Notes: generated from the letters alone by a model not told the origin. A stretch of DNA of 36,923 nucleotides from Rhizobium sp. (GCA_003527225.1 DPXQ01000080.1:1-36923); one strand, 5' to 3'; shown: positions 17,372 through 26,459, counted from the first letter of the stretch. Program-made: numbers and translations.

Positions 17372-18730
17372 TCAGTCGATGAACTCGACGCTGACACCCG
17401 GCTTCACCATCTTGGCAAGTTCGGTCGCGTCCCAGTTGGTCAGGCGGATGCAGCCGTGGCTTTGCGTACGGCCAATCTTCGATGGCTCGGGCGTGCCGTG
17501 GATTCCGTAAGTCGGTTTGGACAGTGCCATCCATACGGTACCGACGGGCCCGTTCGGACCCGGCGGAATGTTCAGGACCTTGTCGTTGGCCCCTTGCTGG
17601 AAATTGATCTTCGGATTGTAGGTGTAGCCGGGGTTGAGGGCGACGCGTTCCACGGTCACATTGCCGGAAGGCGACGGCGTATCCGCAGAGCCGATGCTTG
17701 CCGGGTAGGCCGCGACCAAGGCCCCGTCCTCGCCATAGGCGAAGACCTGTTTCTTTCCCTTGTCTGCAATGATCCGGCTTACCGTCGCACTCTTCGGCGT
17801 GCCCGGGTCTATGACCTTGACGATCGTGCCGGGGATCGTGAAATCCACACCCGGGTTAAGGGTCCGCAGATAGTTCTCGTCCATGTGGAATTTTTCCGCC
17901 AGCATTTCGGCGGTGGAGGAAAAAGCGAGCGAGGGCAACTGGGCCTTCAGGCTATAGTCTTCGGGAATGGACGCGACATAAGGACCGGCGGCGTCGCCCG
18001 GGGTGATCGTATAGGATGTGACGGCAAGGCCGCCCGAGAGCCGAAGGCGTTCGAGGATGTCTTCGGCATTGTTGGGATCGAGCGTCTCGCCCGTCATCTC
18101 CTGCCAGGCGACGAGCGCCTTGTTGACGTTCTGGCCCATCTTGCCGTCGATGACGCCCGGCGAAATGCCCTGGCGGTCGAGAAAGACCTGGAGAGCCGTG
18201 ATCTCGAGCTGCGACAGGTTGCTTTTCACGGGGATGGCGGGTGTGACCACGGTCGGTGTCGCCTGCTCGACTGGTGGCGGCAGATCCGGGCCGCCCGAGG
18301 GCATGTCCGGCAGCGGCTGGTCGAGGGGGGCGCGATCGATCGTGCCAGGGGACGGAATTGCGCCTGTCACGACGCCATCGTCTTCCCAACCGGGCTCGGG
18401 AGCGCCGAAATCGTCATAAGCAGCAGGCGCGCGCGCCTGCTGTTGGCGAGGGTAATAGGTCTCGGCCGGGACTTCCGTCGCGATGAGATTGCCATAGTGG
18501 TCGATCAGGACGCGGCGACCCATGCGGTCGCGGCTGATCACCACTTCACCTTCTTCCGGGGTATAGCCAAGAAGATCGCCTTCCGGGGTGACAAGCAGGG
18601 TATCGGTCCTCTGGTACGGATATCGATCCTGGGCACCTGCCGGCACGGCCAGCGCCACCGGGACGGCCGTGAGCGTTGCCAGTATCAGTCCTGCTTTCCA
18701 TATGTCGACCACGATCTCGATGTTCCTCAT
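17372..18730 (-). CDS. L,D-transpeptidase with peptidoglycan-binding region (YkuD family)
   Basis: This is a 452-residue envelope enzyme that forms or edits 3-3 cross-links, or attaches proteins to peptidoglycan. An N-terminal signal sequence or anchor (about 10-33, ending AGAQD) is followed by a proline-rich low-complexity stretch. Next come a peptidoglycan-binding-like region (about 175-215, ALQVFLDRQGISPGVIDGK) and the YkuD catalytic domain. The active site is complete: His411 in IHGTPEP and SHGCIR with Cys427 and Arg429. It is a single gene, convergent with the parA-like gene and divergent from the DUF4432 gene. The ATG at 18730 has no strong ribosome site; the GTG at codon 7 is a possible alternative start. 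Confidence 0.93.
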   Translation of the reverse strand: MRNIEIVVDIWKAGLILATLTAVPVALAVPAGAQDRYPYQRTDTLLVTPEGDLLGYTPEEGEVVISRDRMGRRVLIDHYGNLIATEVPAETYYPRQQQARAPAAYDDFGAPEPGWEDDGVVTGAIPSPGTIDRAPLDQPLPDMPSGGPDLPPPVEQATPTVVTPAIPVKSNLSQLEITALQVFLDRQGISPGVIDGKMGQNVNKALVAWQEMTGETLDPNNAEDILERLRLSGGLAVTSYTITPGDAAGPYVASIPEDYSLKAQLPSLAFSSTAEMLAEKFHMDENYLRTLNPGVDFTIPGTIVKVIDPGTPKSATVSRIIADKGKKQVFAYGEDGALVAAYPASIGSADTPSPSGNVTVERVALNPGYTYNPKINFQQGANDKVLNIPPGPNGPVGTVWMALSKPTYGIHGTPEPSKIGRTQSHGCIRLTNWDATELAKMVKPGVSVEFID

Positions 18731-18900
18731 AGTGATAGGGTGGGGACAAACGCGACAAATTGGACACTAATGTGAAATAGATGAATTCATGGTGAACGTT
18801 AAACTAATCGTGATCGTTCCAGACTATATCGCTCGTGGTGGGCCAGCTCCCGCAAGTGCGCGAAAACAGGCAATATCGCGTCAGTGTCGAGGAAATTTAA

Positions 18901-19737
18901 ATGATGGAATTCAAAGCACTCAGAGGTCCTCGGCTCACGCTTGATCAGGGTTCTGTTCTCGATATCGGTGCGTGTGTCGTCGATGGCGTGGATATGGCGC
19001 CGGGAAGAGCGATACCCGACGATGGCGATCCGCGAATCGACCATTCGCTCGAGGGATTTCTCTTCACTTGCGGCCCTGATCACATCCGCCATCCGGAATT
19101 CATCGGCGGCGGCAAGGCGGGCAAATATCCACTTCACGGCTCGTTCTCATCGCATCCGGCACGCGACGTTTTTCTTGCGAGCGAGGGCGATGATGCCGAG
19201 TGCCGGGCCGTCGTCGACGTGCGGCTCGCTGATGGAGGAAGCGCACGCCTCGAACGGTCCTGGCGCATCAACGGCGCGACCGGTGAGGTGAAGCTTGCCG
19301 ATACCGTGACCAACACCGGCACGGCCGCGTTCCCGGCGATGCTGATGTATCACATGAATATCGGCGCCCGGCATTTGGACGACGGCGTGCGGCTCGAAGG
19401 CGCCATGCTCGAAGGCGGCGGTTTTCCCTGGGCCTTCGGGGAAGAGCCGGGCGGCGTCTTCTGTGTGCCGGCGAAGAAAGACGGGCGGGAGTGGGCCGAG
19501 ATTCGCCTCGGTCCGATAGCGGTAATCGGAGGCAGGACGCTGAAAGTCCGTTTCCGCACTGATACGCTGCCGTTCGTGCAGGTGTGGCGCAACCAACAGG
19601 CTCCGGCGCATGTGCTGGGCATCGAACCCGCCTCGCATCGCTGGGAGCTGCGCAGCGAACTGGCAAGGCGCGGCGAACTGTCACCGCTGACACCGGGCGA
19701 GAGTCGGGATTATGCTCTGTCTTTCGCCTTTGTGTGA
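18901..19737 (+). CDS. DUF4432 / aldose-1-epimerase-like protein
   Basis: This is a 278-residue protein with the beta-sandwich character of galactose mutarotase relatives. It carries LEGFLFTCGPDHIRHPE, YPLHGSFSSHPARDV and LMYHMNIGARHLD, and the His and Glu residues in these segments resemble a mutarotase active site. The closest description I can support is DUF4432, whose members are thought to act on sugars; the substrate is unknown. The start at 18901 (ATG ATG) follows GAGGAAATTTAA. No sugar kinase, dehydrogenase or transporter adjoins it, so context does not refine the call. Confidence 0.75.
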   Translation: MMEFKALRGPRLTLDQGSVLDIGACVVDGVDMAPGRAIPDDGDPRIDHSLEGFLFTCGPDHIRHPEFIGGGKAGKYPLHGSFSSHPARDVFLASEGDDAECRAVVDVRLADGGSARLERSWRINGATGEVKLADTVTNTGTAAFPAMLMYHMNIGARHLDDGVRLEGAMLEGGGFPWAFGEEPGGVFCVPAKKDGREWAEIRLGPIAVIGGRTLKVRFRTDTLPFVQVWRNQQAPAHVLGIEPASHRWELRSELARRGELSPLTPGESRDYALSFAFV

Positions 19738-19818
19738 TCTGGTGCGGAGACGGGCGATTGACGCCTGCAGACATGCATCGTAGAGCTTTGACACTAGTCA
19801 AGAAGGGAGCGCGCAAAC

Positions 19819-20157
19819 ATGGACATCAAGTCGATCAATGACGAATACTCCGTGACCGGTCAGATCACAGTGTCGGATCTCGACACAATCAAGGCCCTTG
19901 GTTTCAAGTCGATCGTGTGCCATCGTCCCGACCATGAAGAGCCGGGCCAGCCGCTTTTCGCCGAGATCGAACAGCGCGCCCACGAACTCGGACTGAGCAT
20001 CACCCACGTGCCGATCGGCCCGACGGGCGTCACCCCCGAGGCCATATCGGGTATGGTAGACGTTCTCGACGATTTCGATCGTCCAATTCTCGGCTATTGC
20101 CGCTCGGGGGCCCGTTCCACCGCCGTCTACCAGAAGAGCCAGCATCTGCGCGGCTGA
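19819..20157 (+). CDS. TIGR01244-family sulfurtransferase/phosphatase-like protein
   Basis: This is a 112-residue protein with the DUF442/TIGR01244 fold (dual-specificity-phosphatase-like). The active-site loop is YCRSGARS with Cys94. The spacing C-x4-R is closer to rhodanese-type loops than to the C-x5-R of protein tyrosine phosphatases. In other alphaproteobacteria this domain is fused to a persulfide dioxygenase-like hydrolase and linked to sulfide detoxification; here it stands alone. AAGGGAG precedes the ATG at 19819. The RidA gene follows 45 bp downstream on the same strand, so the two probably share a transcript. Confidence 0.82.
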   Translation: MDIKSINDEYSVTGQITVSDLDTIKALGFKSIVCHRPDHEEPGQPLFAEIEQRAHELGLSITHVPIGPTGVTPEAISGMVDVLDDFDRPILGYCRSGARSTAVYQKSQHLRG

Positions 20158-20202
20158 ACCCCGAATTTCGTTTTCCGTAATATTGTCAAACAGGAGTCTT
20201 CA

Positions 20203-20544
20203 ATGAGCATCAAGCGCATCGAACCCGGCGCACGCATGAGCGGCGCGGTCGTTCATGGCAACACCGTCTATCTCGCCGGACAGGTCGGCGAAGGCGCGAC
20301 CGTCACCGAGCAGTCGAAGTCGGCGCTGGCCGAAGTCGATCGCCTGCTGGCCGCTGCCGGTACCAACAAGTCGAAGATCCTGCAGACGATCATCTATCTC
20401 TCGGACATGTCGACTTTCGGCGAAATGAACGCCGTCTGGGAAGGCTGGATCGACCCCACGAACCCGCCGGCCCGCGCCACCAGCCAGGCCGCGCTCGCAA
20501 CGCCGGCCTACAAGGTCGAGTTCATCGTGACGGCTGCTCTCTGA
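20203..20544 (+). CDS. RidA family (YjgF/YER057c/UK114) protein
   Basis: This is a 113-residue protein of the reactive intermediate deaminase superfamily, whose members hydrolyse enamines/imines made by PLP enzymes. Visible features are GNTVYLAGQVGE near the N-terminus and PPARATSQAALATPAYKVEF near the C-terminus, including the arginine of the P-x-R-A-T type region. The C-terminal strand ends KVEFIVTAAL. It may belong to a Rid subgroup other than archetypal RidA. CAGGAG lies just before the ATG at 20203. A terminator follows. Confidence 0.88.
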   Translation: MSIKRIEPGARMSGAVVHGNTVYLAGQVGEGATVTEQSKSALAEVDRLLAAAGTNKSKILQTIIYLSDMSTFGEMNAVWEGWIDPTNPPARATSQAALATPAYKVEFIVTAAL

Positions 20545-20564
20545 GCCTTGACGAAGTGATTCCG

Positions 20565-20601
20565 AAATCCGGCGCATCGCATTGATACGCCGGATTTTTT
20601 C
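20565..20601 (+). terminator. Terminator after ridA-like gene
   Basis: A 10-bp perfect stem, AAATCCGGCG (20565-20574) with CGCCGGATTT (20588-20597), has a 13-nt loop and runs directly into TTTTTTC. It lies between convergent genes. Confidence 0.88.
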
Positions 20602-20607
20602 TTGGCC

Positions 20608-21432
20608 TCAGGCGAAGTGCGAACGCATGAAGTCGACATAGTCCTGGTCGGCCATTTCGTGGCGCGCCTTGATGAAGCCACGTGCGTCGTCTCCGACGAA
20701 GTAGCGCAATCGGCTGGTTCCGTCAGTTGCGGCCTCGTGCACCACATTTGCCACATCCGGGGATGTCATGGTCAGAGCACCACCCATTCTGGCGAACGCC
20801 GCGGTGGAGCGTTCCAGGAATGGGCGGTAATCGGTCGGCGTGCCCTCGTTGGCGAAGTCGTCGGCCGCACGCTTCTGGAACGAGGTCTCACCCACGCCGC
20901 CATGCGGGATGACGAGCTTCACACCGATGCCGAGCGCGAGCAACTCATAGGAGAGGGCCTCGGAAAAACCTTCGAGCGCGAACTTGCTGGCGCAATAGGC
21001 GGAGATCATCGGCAGTGTGAAATGACCGGCGCCAGAGCTCACGTTTATAATCGTGCCGTTGCCCTGCCGTCGGAAGTGCGGCAGTGCCGCACGGACTGTG
21101 TCCATCACGCCGAAGACGTTGACGTTGAACTGTTGCTGCAGCTTTTCCTCGGGGATCGACTCGAAGATGCCGTAGAGACCGTAACCGGCATTGTTGACGA
21201 GAACGTCGATCCCGCCGAAGCGCTCGACACCAGCAGAGATCGCGGCCCCGATGCTTTCCTTTTCCTCGACGTCGAGCCGCGTCACCAGCACGTTCGGCAG
21301 TTGTTGCAATTCGGCGCCGGCCTCGGGCTTGCGCATGGTTGCAACCACATTCCAGCCTTTTTCATGAAAGAGCCTGGCCGACGCCTTGCCGATGCCGGAG
21401 GATGCGCCGGTGATGAAAACTGTCTTAGTCAT
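20608..21432 (-). CDS. Short-chain dehydrogenase/reductase
   Basis: This is a 274-residue classical SDR. The cofactor motif is TGASSGIG (about 8-15), followed by NNAGYG, and the catalytic pair is in the SSGAGHF and YCASK segments. The substrate is not evident. The frame continues upstream; MTKTVFITG at 21432 has GCGAGGC before it and is the usual SDR start, while MSEAI-MTK at 21447 is the alternative. It is divergent from the LysR gene by about 105 bp, the classical arrangement of a LysR regulator and its target. Confidence 0.9.
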   Translation of the reverse strand: MTKTVFITGASSGIGKASARLFHEKGWNVVATMRKPEAGAELQQLPNVLVTRLDVEEKESIGAAISAGVERFGGIDVLVNNAGYGLYGIFESIPEEKLQQQFNVNVFGVMDTVRAALPHFRRQGNGTIINVSSGAGHFTLPMISAYCASKFALEGFSEALSYELLALGIGVKLVIPHGGVGETSFQKRAADDFANEGTPTDYRPFLERSTAAFARMGGALTMTSPDVANVVHEAATDGTSRLRYFVGDDARGFIKARHEMADQDYVDFMRSHFA

Positions 21433-21483
21433 AATTGCCTCGCTCATCTGGGTTGAATTCCAGAAGGATAGATAGGTCGCTGG

Positions 21484-21540
21484 CATTGTCCTGATAATTG
21501 GCATATTATTACACAACATGATGCATGACATGAGACAATG
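21484..21540. promoter_or_regulatory. SDR/LysR divergent regulatory region
   Basis: The 105-bp gap is AT-rich. ATAAT-N6-ATTAT (21494-21509) is a 16-bp dyad of the general shape bound by LysR regulators. A 7-bp inverted repeat, CATTGTC (21484-21490) and GACAATG (21534-21540), reaches into the LysR start codon. Both are candidates only. Confidence 0.35.
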
Positions 21541-22437
21541 AAGAAGACCGGACTGATTGAACTGCACGCGGTCGCGGCCGTCGCGGCGGCACGGAGCTTT
21601 CGAGCGGCGGCCACGGAGCTGGGCATGTCCGCTTCGGCGCTCAGTCATGCGATTGCGGCGATCGAGGCCCGAATGGGCGTCAAGCTCTTCAATCGCACGA
21701 CGCGTAGCGTCTCGCTGACACAAGCCGGCGAGCAGTTCCTCGACAAGGTCGGGCCGGCGCTGAAGGAGATCGAGGCGGCGATGGAGAGCGCTACCCAGTC
21801 GCGCGCCACGCCGGCCGGGCGGCTGCGCATCAACACCTCCGAGGGGGCCGCGCGGGGCTTGCTGATGCCTATTGTGCTCGAATTTCTCCGCCTCTATCCG
21901 GATGTCCATGTCGACATCGTCAGCGAAGGGCGCATGGTCGACATTGTCGCCGAAGGCTTCGACATCGGTATACGTCTGATCGATGCGGTGCCTCAGGATA
22001 TGATCGCCATTCCGCTGACCCGACATGAGCGCTTCCTGGTGGTCGGATCACCGTATTATTTCGAACGACACGGCAAGCCGCTGGTTCCGGCGGATCTGAC
22101 CAAACATGCCTGCCTGCGTCTGAGGTTGCCGGGCGGGACGATCTATCGCTGGGAATTCGAGCGGCACGGTGAGGAGATCCGTGTTGATGTCGGTGGTCCG
22201 CTGACGCTGCAGGATATGGACCTGATGCGCGAGGCGGCGATTGGGGGCGCTGGACTTGCCTATATGACCGAACGAAATGTTGCGGCCGACCTTGCGGCCG
22301 GCCGTCTCGTTACAGTGCTCGAGGAATGGACGCCGCCATTCCCAGGATTGTGTTTCTACTATTCGGGCCACCGGCACCTGCCGCCAGCTCTGCGAGCCTT
22401 TGCCGATCTGGCTCGCAAGATGCTGAGGAAGATTTAG
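21538..22437 (+). CDS. LysR-family transcriptional regulator
   Basis: This is a 299-residue regulator. The N-terminal winged helix-turn-helix covers about residues 5-65 (AVAAVAAARSFRAAATELG, SASALSHAIAAIEARMG, LFNRTTRSVSLT). The LysR substrate-binding domain starts near 90 (GRLRINTSEGAARGLLMP). It probably controls the divergent SDR gene and itself. The ATG at 21538 has only a weak ribosome site. Its stop overlaps the end of the convergent thiamine-diphosphate enzyme gene by four bases, so there is no room for a separate terminator and the two transcripts must overlap. Confidence 0.93.
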   Translation: MKKTGLIELHAVAAVAAARSFRAAATELGMSASALSHAIAAIEARMGVKLFNRTTRSVSLTQAGEQFLDKVGPALKEIEAAMESATQSRATPAGRLRINTSEGAARGLLMPIVLEFLRLYPDVHVDIVSEGRMVDIVAEGFDIGIRLIDAVPQDMIAIPLTRHERFLVVGSPYYFERHGKPLVPADLTKHACLRLRLPGGTIYRWEFERHGEEIRVDVGGPLTLQDMDLMREAAIGGAGLAYMTERNVAADLAAGRLVTVLEEWTPPFPGLCFYYSGHRHLPPALRAFADLARKMLRKI

Positions 22438-24086
22438 GTTTTTTCCCGAATCTGAGTCAGCGTCCTGGTGGGCGTGATCGCTTCCGGGTCGAGCTTGATC
22501 TCGATGATTGAGGGCTTGCCGGAGGCGCGGGCGCGCTCGAAGGCGGGGGCGAAATCCTCGGTCTTTTCCACCACTTCGCCATGGCCCCCATAGGCGCGGG
22601 CGAAGGCGGCGAAGTCGGGGTTCGTCAGGTCCGTGGCGCTGACACGCCCCGGATATTCGCGCTCCTGGTGCATGCGGATCGTGCCATAGATGCCGTTGTT
22701 CACCAGGCAGACGATGATCGGCAGGTTGTAGCGGATGGCGGTCGCGAATTCCTGGCCGTGCATCATGAAGCAGCCGTCACCGGCAAAGCAGATGACTTCC
22801 CTGTCCGGATGCAGCGCCTTGGCGGCAACGGCGGCGGGCAGGCCATAGCCCATCGAGCCGGAGGTTGGGGCCGCCTGGGTGGCGAAGTCGCGGAAGCGAT
22901 GGAAGCGGTGGACCCAGGTGGCGTAGTTGCCGGCGCCGTTGGTGAAGATCGTATCCTCGGCGGTGTTGGCCTCGATCCAGTCCATGATCGGCCCCATGCG
23001 GACGGCACCGGGGCCTTGGGTCGGCGGCGTCGACCAGGAGCGATAGGCCGCGTGCATGGCCTCGGTGCGGGCGGCCCAGACGGGCTGTTCCGGCGCCTTC
23101 AGCGACTTCAGCGCGCCGACGAACTCGACCGGGGCAGCGCAGATGGCGAGGTCCGGGCGATAGACGCGGCCAAGCTCGGAGGGATCGGGATAGACATGCA
23201 CGAGCGTCTGCGACGGGTAGGGGACGTCGAGCAGCGTGTAGCTCGAGGACGGCATTTCGGAGAAGCGTCCACCGATCAGCAGCACTAGGTCCGCCTCCTT
23301 GATCTCCTTGGACAGCGCCGGATTGATGCCGATCCCGACATCGCCCGCGTAGGACGGGTTCAGATGGTCGAACAGCATTTGGCGACGGAAAGAGCAGCCG
23401 ATAGGCAGCTTCCAGCGGCTGGCAAAATCCTCAAAATCGGCGACGGCCTCCTTCGTCCAGCGCGTGCCGCCGAGAATGGCGATCGGGCGCTTGGCGGCCT
23501 TGAGCATCTCGCCCAGCCGCTCGATCTGCGCGGGGCCGGGATGGGCTTCGACGGGCATGGCGGGTTTGGCTGCCGGCGCCTCGACCTTGTCCACCAGCAT
23601 GTCTTCCGGCAGGGACAGGACGACCGGGCCGGGGCGGCCCGACGTCGCGACCGCAAAGGCGCGGGTGACGAATTCCGGGATGCGGCGGGCGTCGTCGATC
23701 TCGCCGACCCACTTGGCGAATTCGGTGAAGGCCCGGCGGTACTCGACTTCCTGGAAGGCTTCCCGCTCGCGCATGTCACGGCCGACCTGACCGATGAACA
23801 GGATCATCGGAATCGAATCCTGCCTGGCGATGTGCAGGCCTGCCGAGGCGTTGGTAGCGCCCGGACCACGGGTCACCATGCAGATGCCGGGCTTGCCGGT
23901 CAGCCGGCCCCAGCAGTCGGCCATCATCGCAGCGCCACCTTCCTGGCGGCAGACAAGGGTCTCGATGCCGCTGTCACGCAGCGCATCGAGGACGGCGAGA
24001 TAGCTTTCGCCGGGCACGCAGGAAACGCGTTCGACGCCGTTGGCCTTAAGGGCGTCGACGATCAGTTGTCCGCCGGTCTTTTTCAT
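22434..24086 (-). CDS. Thiamine-diphosphate-dependent enzyme, acetolactate-synthase-like
   Basis: This is a 550-residue enzyme of the acetolactate synthase/oxalyl-CoA decarboxylase superfamily with all three domains. The catalytic Glu49 is in CRQEGGAAMM, and RGPGATNASAGLH follows. The ThDP/Mg motif GDG...NN is present (GDGCFMMHGQEF, then VCLVNNGIYG, 24 residues between GDG and NN). No regulatory-subunit gene (ilvN) is near, so biosynthetic acetolactate synthase is unlikely. MKKTGGQLIV at 24086 overlaps the stop of the CoA-transferase gene in an ATGA. Coupling to a class III CoA-transferase suggests an acyl-CoA or 2-oxo acid substrate, as in oxalate or 2-hydroxyacyl-CoA metabolism; that is inference. 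Confidence 0.88.
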   Translation of the reverse strand: MKKTGGQLIVDALKANGVERVSCVPGESYLAVLDALRDSGIETLVCRQEGGAAMMADCWGRLTGKPGICMVTRGPGATNASAGLHIARQDSIPMILFIGQVGRDMREREAFQEVEYRRAFTEFAKWVGEIDDARRIPEFVTRAFAVATSGRPGPVVLSLPEDMLVDKVEAPAAKPAMPVEAHPGPAQIERLGEMLKAAKRPIAILGGTRWTKEAVADFEDFASRWKLPIGCSFRRQMLFDHLNPSYAGDVGIGINPALSKEIKEADLVLLIGGRFSEMPSSSYTLLDVPYPSQTLVHVYPDPSELGRVYRPDLAICAAPVEFVGALKSLKAPEQPVWAARTEAMHAAYRSWSTPPTQGPGAVRMGPIMDWIEANTAEDTIFTNGAGNYATWVHRFHRFRDFATQAAPTSGSMGYGLPAAVAAKALHPDREVICFAGDGCFMMHGQEFATAIRYNLPIIVCLVNNGIYGTIRMHQEREYPGRVSATDLTNPDFAAFARAYGGHGEVVEKTEDFAPAFERARASGKPSIIEIKLDPEAITPTRTLTQIREKT

Positions 24087-25285
24087 TTGTTTCTTTCCCT
24101 TTCGATCTCGGCCAGTTCGGCGAGAATTTCCTGTTGATGCTCTCCGACTCGCGGGCTCGGGCGCTCGTAGCGCAGCGGCGTTTCGGACAGCACGATGGGC
24201 GTGCGCACGCCCGGAATGACGTTTCCGTCGGCATCCGCGAGTTCGATGCGCAGTTCGCGGGCCTTCACCTGCGGGTCGTCGAACATTTCGGCAATCGAGT
24301 TGATCGGGCCGGCCGGCACGGCATTCGTCTCGCAGGCGGTCAGGAGATCGCGCTTGGCCCACTTCGCAGTCTCCGCGGTGACGATGCGGCGTACCTCGAC
24401 CTTGTTGGCGACGCGGGCCTTGTTGGTCGAAAAGCGCTCGTCCTCGGCGATGGCGTCGATGCCGAGAATAGTGCAGAGCCTTCTGAACTGGCCGTCATTG
24501 CCCACAGCGAGGATCAGGTGGCCGTCGGCGGTGGGTACCACTTCGTAAGGTGAGATGTTCGGATGGGCGTTGCCGAGGCGGACCGGCGCCTTGCCCGAAA
24601 CCAGGTAGTTGAGGTTCTGGTTGGCCAGCACGCCGGCCATTACGTCGAGCAATGCCATGTCGATGAACTGGCCTTCGCCGGACTTCATCGCGTGGATCAG
24701 CGCCGCCTGGATGGCGGTGACCGCATAGATGCCTGTGAAGATATCGGCGATAGCCACGCCCGCCTTCATCGGCTGGCCGTCTGGCTCGCCGGTGATTGAC
24801 ATGAAACCCGACATGCCCTGGACGATGTAGTCATAGCCGGCGAATTCGGCGTAAGGCCCGTTCTGGCCGAAGCCGGTGATCGAGCAGTAGACGAGCTTCG
24901 GGTTGTCCGCCTTCAGGCTTTCATAGTCGAGGCCGTATTTCTTCAGGCCTCCGAGCTTGAAGTTCTCGATCACCACGTCGGAGGTTGCCGCGAGCCGGCG
25001 GACGATCTCCTGGCCTTCCTCGGTCTTCAGGTCAACGGCGATCGAACGCTTGTTGCGGTTGGTCGAGTGATAATAGGCGGCGGACAGGTTTTCGCCGTCC
25101 TTACCCTCGACGAAGGGCGGGCCCCAGGCGCGGGTGTCGTCTCCTCCTTCCGGGTTCTCCACCTTGATCACGTCGGCGCCCATGTCGGCGAGCATCTGCC
25201 CGGCCCAGGGGCCGGCGAGCACGCGTGCGAGCTCGAGTACGCGGATGCCGGCCAGCGGCGGTTTCTTCGGTTGCGTATCGGTCAT
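24083..25285 (-). CDS. Class III CoA-transferase (CaiB/BaiF family)
   Basis: This is a 400-residue enzyme that moves CoA between carboxylic acids via an aspartyl thioester. Typical features are LAGIRVLELARVLAGPWAGQ (about 11-30), MGADVIKVENPEGGDDTR, YHSTNRNKRSIAVDLK and IDMALLDVMAG, whose second Asp is at the catalytic position. The family includes formyl-CoA:oxalate, carnitine and succinyl-CoA-dependent transferases; the acid used here is unknown. The ATG at 25285 has AGGA six bases before it. An ATG at 25300, overlapping the EamA stop, would add five residues. Confidence 0.9.
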   Translation of the reverse strand: MTDTQPKKPPLAGIRVLELARVLAGPWAGQMLADMGADVIKVENPEGGDDTRAWGPPFVEGKDGENLSAAYYHSTNRNKRSIAVDLKTEEGQEIVRRLAATSDVVIENFKLGGLKKYGLDYESLKADNPKLVYCSITGFGQNGPYAEFAGYDYIVQGMSGFMSITGEPDGQPMKAGVAIADIFTGIYAVTAIQAALIHAMKSGEGQFIDMALLDVMAGVLANQNLNYLVSGKAPVRLGNAHPNISPYEVVPTADGHLILAVGNDGQFRRLCTILGIDAIAEDERFSTNKARVANKVEVRRIVTAETAKWAKRDLLTACETNAVPAGPINSIAEMFDDPQVKARELRIELADADGNVIPGVRTPIVLSETPLRYERPSPRVGEHQQEILAELAEIERERNK

Positions 25286-25296
25286 GGAATGTCCTG

Positions 25297-26259
25297 TCAT
25301 GGCGCGAGCGTGGCGTTTTCGGAGACCGGCTTCGAGGAGAAACGGCGCTCCCGCCAGATGATGAAGAGGCCGGAGCCGATGATGATGGCGATGCCCAGCC
25401 ATTTGACCGGATCGGGGAAGTCGCGGAAGACGAGCCAGCCGAAGATCGTCGTGGTGACGATTTCGAGATATTGCAGCGGTGCGAGCGTGGAGGCGGGGGC
25501 CGAGCGATAGGCGTAGACGCCGAATATGCCGGAGATTGCCGCGGCCAGGCCGACGCCGAAGAGCCAGACCATGGTCGTCGAATCGGGAATGCTCGGAGCG
25601 AAGGTGGCGGGGCCGGAACGGCCGAACAGGACAATCGCAGCGATCGAGATGAGCAGGCCCCAGAAGCCTGTTTCGACCTGCATCGACCACGGATCCTCGC
25701 TGTGGGAGAGCTTGCGGGTCAGGATCGCGAAGATGGCAATGCAGAAGGCGGTGACGACGGGAAGGAGGGCGATGTAGCCGACTTCCTCGAAGGTCGGCTG
25801 GATGATCAGGAGCGCGCCCAGGAAGCCGACGGCACAGGCGGTGTAGCGACGCCAACCGATGGTCTCCTTGAGGAAGATGCTTGAAAGCACGGTCAGTATA
25901 ATCGGCTCGACGAAGAAGATCGCCAAGGCATCGGCAACCTCCATGACCGAAAGAGCGGCGACGTAGCTCACCATCGAAAGGGAAATGAGGCTGCCCCGGG
26001 CGATGTGGTAGATCGTGTTGCGGCGGGAGAAGCGGGGCCAGGTCCGCCGCCAGACGAAGATCGGCAGCATGAAGACGATCTGGAAGAAGAACCGTACGGC
26101 GGTGATCTCCATCGGCGAGGTCGTCTCGGTCGCCAGTTTGGAGAAGATGTCGATAAACGGAGCGATCAGCACTGCGGCGACCATGAGCAAGAGGCCGACC
26201 GTCACATCCGCGGACGGGGCGGGCATGGCCTGCGCGGGTTGTCCGGGGGGCGTGGTCAT
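25297..26259 (-). CDS. EamA-family (DMT superfamily) permease, first gene of the CoA-transferase operon
   Basis: This is a 320-residue membrane protein with about ten hydrophobic helices arranged as two EamA repeats. Repeat 1 includes SPMEITAVRFFFQIVF and ALAIFFVEPIILTVLSS; repeat 2 ends STLAPLQYLEIVTTTIFGW. The first 20 residues are proline- and alanine-rich and precede helix 1. EamA proteins export or import small metabolites. Tight coupling to the CoA-transferase and ThDP enzyme suggests it carries their substrate or product. The stop overlaps the alternative CoA-transferase start (ATGA). The 200 bp before it, free of genes, presumably holds the operon promoter. Confidence 0.9.
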   Translation of the reverse strand: MTTPPGQPAQAMPAPSADVTVGLLLMVAAVLIAPFIDIFSKLATETTSPMEITAVRFFFQIVFMLPIFVWRRTWPRFSRRNTIYHIARGSLISLSMVSYVAALSVMEVADALAIFFVEPIILTVLSSIFLKETIGWRRYTACAVGFLGALLIIQPTFEEVGYIALLPVVTAFCIAIFAILTRKLSHSEDPWSMQVETGFWGLLISIAAIVLFGRSGPATFAPSIPDSTTMVWLFGVGLAAAISGIFGVYAYRSAPASTLAPLQYLEIVTTTIFGWLVFRDFPDPVKWLGIAIIIGSGLFIIWRERRFSSKPVSENATLAP

Positions 26260-26459
26260 CGCGGGTCTTGCTCTCGTGCAGTGCGGGATGCGGTCGGTCG
26301 GTCCGATCTCGGACTTACCAACAGGATTCTGTTGTTCTATCTATAGCTTCCGGCTTGCGCGGAAGCACTTGAATTTCTCTCATGGGATCATTCCGTTTCG
26401 GACATTTTCCGCATTCGGCAAACTAGGGCGGGGCGTGTCTCAGGGAATCTGATCGTCCG

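Noticed and set aside
21433..22026. N-terminal extension of the SDR across the LysR gene
   Set aside because: It is antisense to the LysR HTH; the TGASSGIG motif lies at the usual distance from the start at 21432.
22434..24086. Biosynthetic acetolactate synthase (ilvB)
   Set aside because: No small regulatory subunit or ilvC is nearby, and the gene is coupled to a CoA-transferase and a permease.
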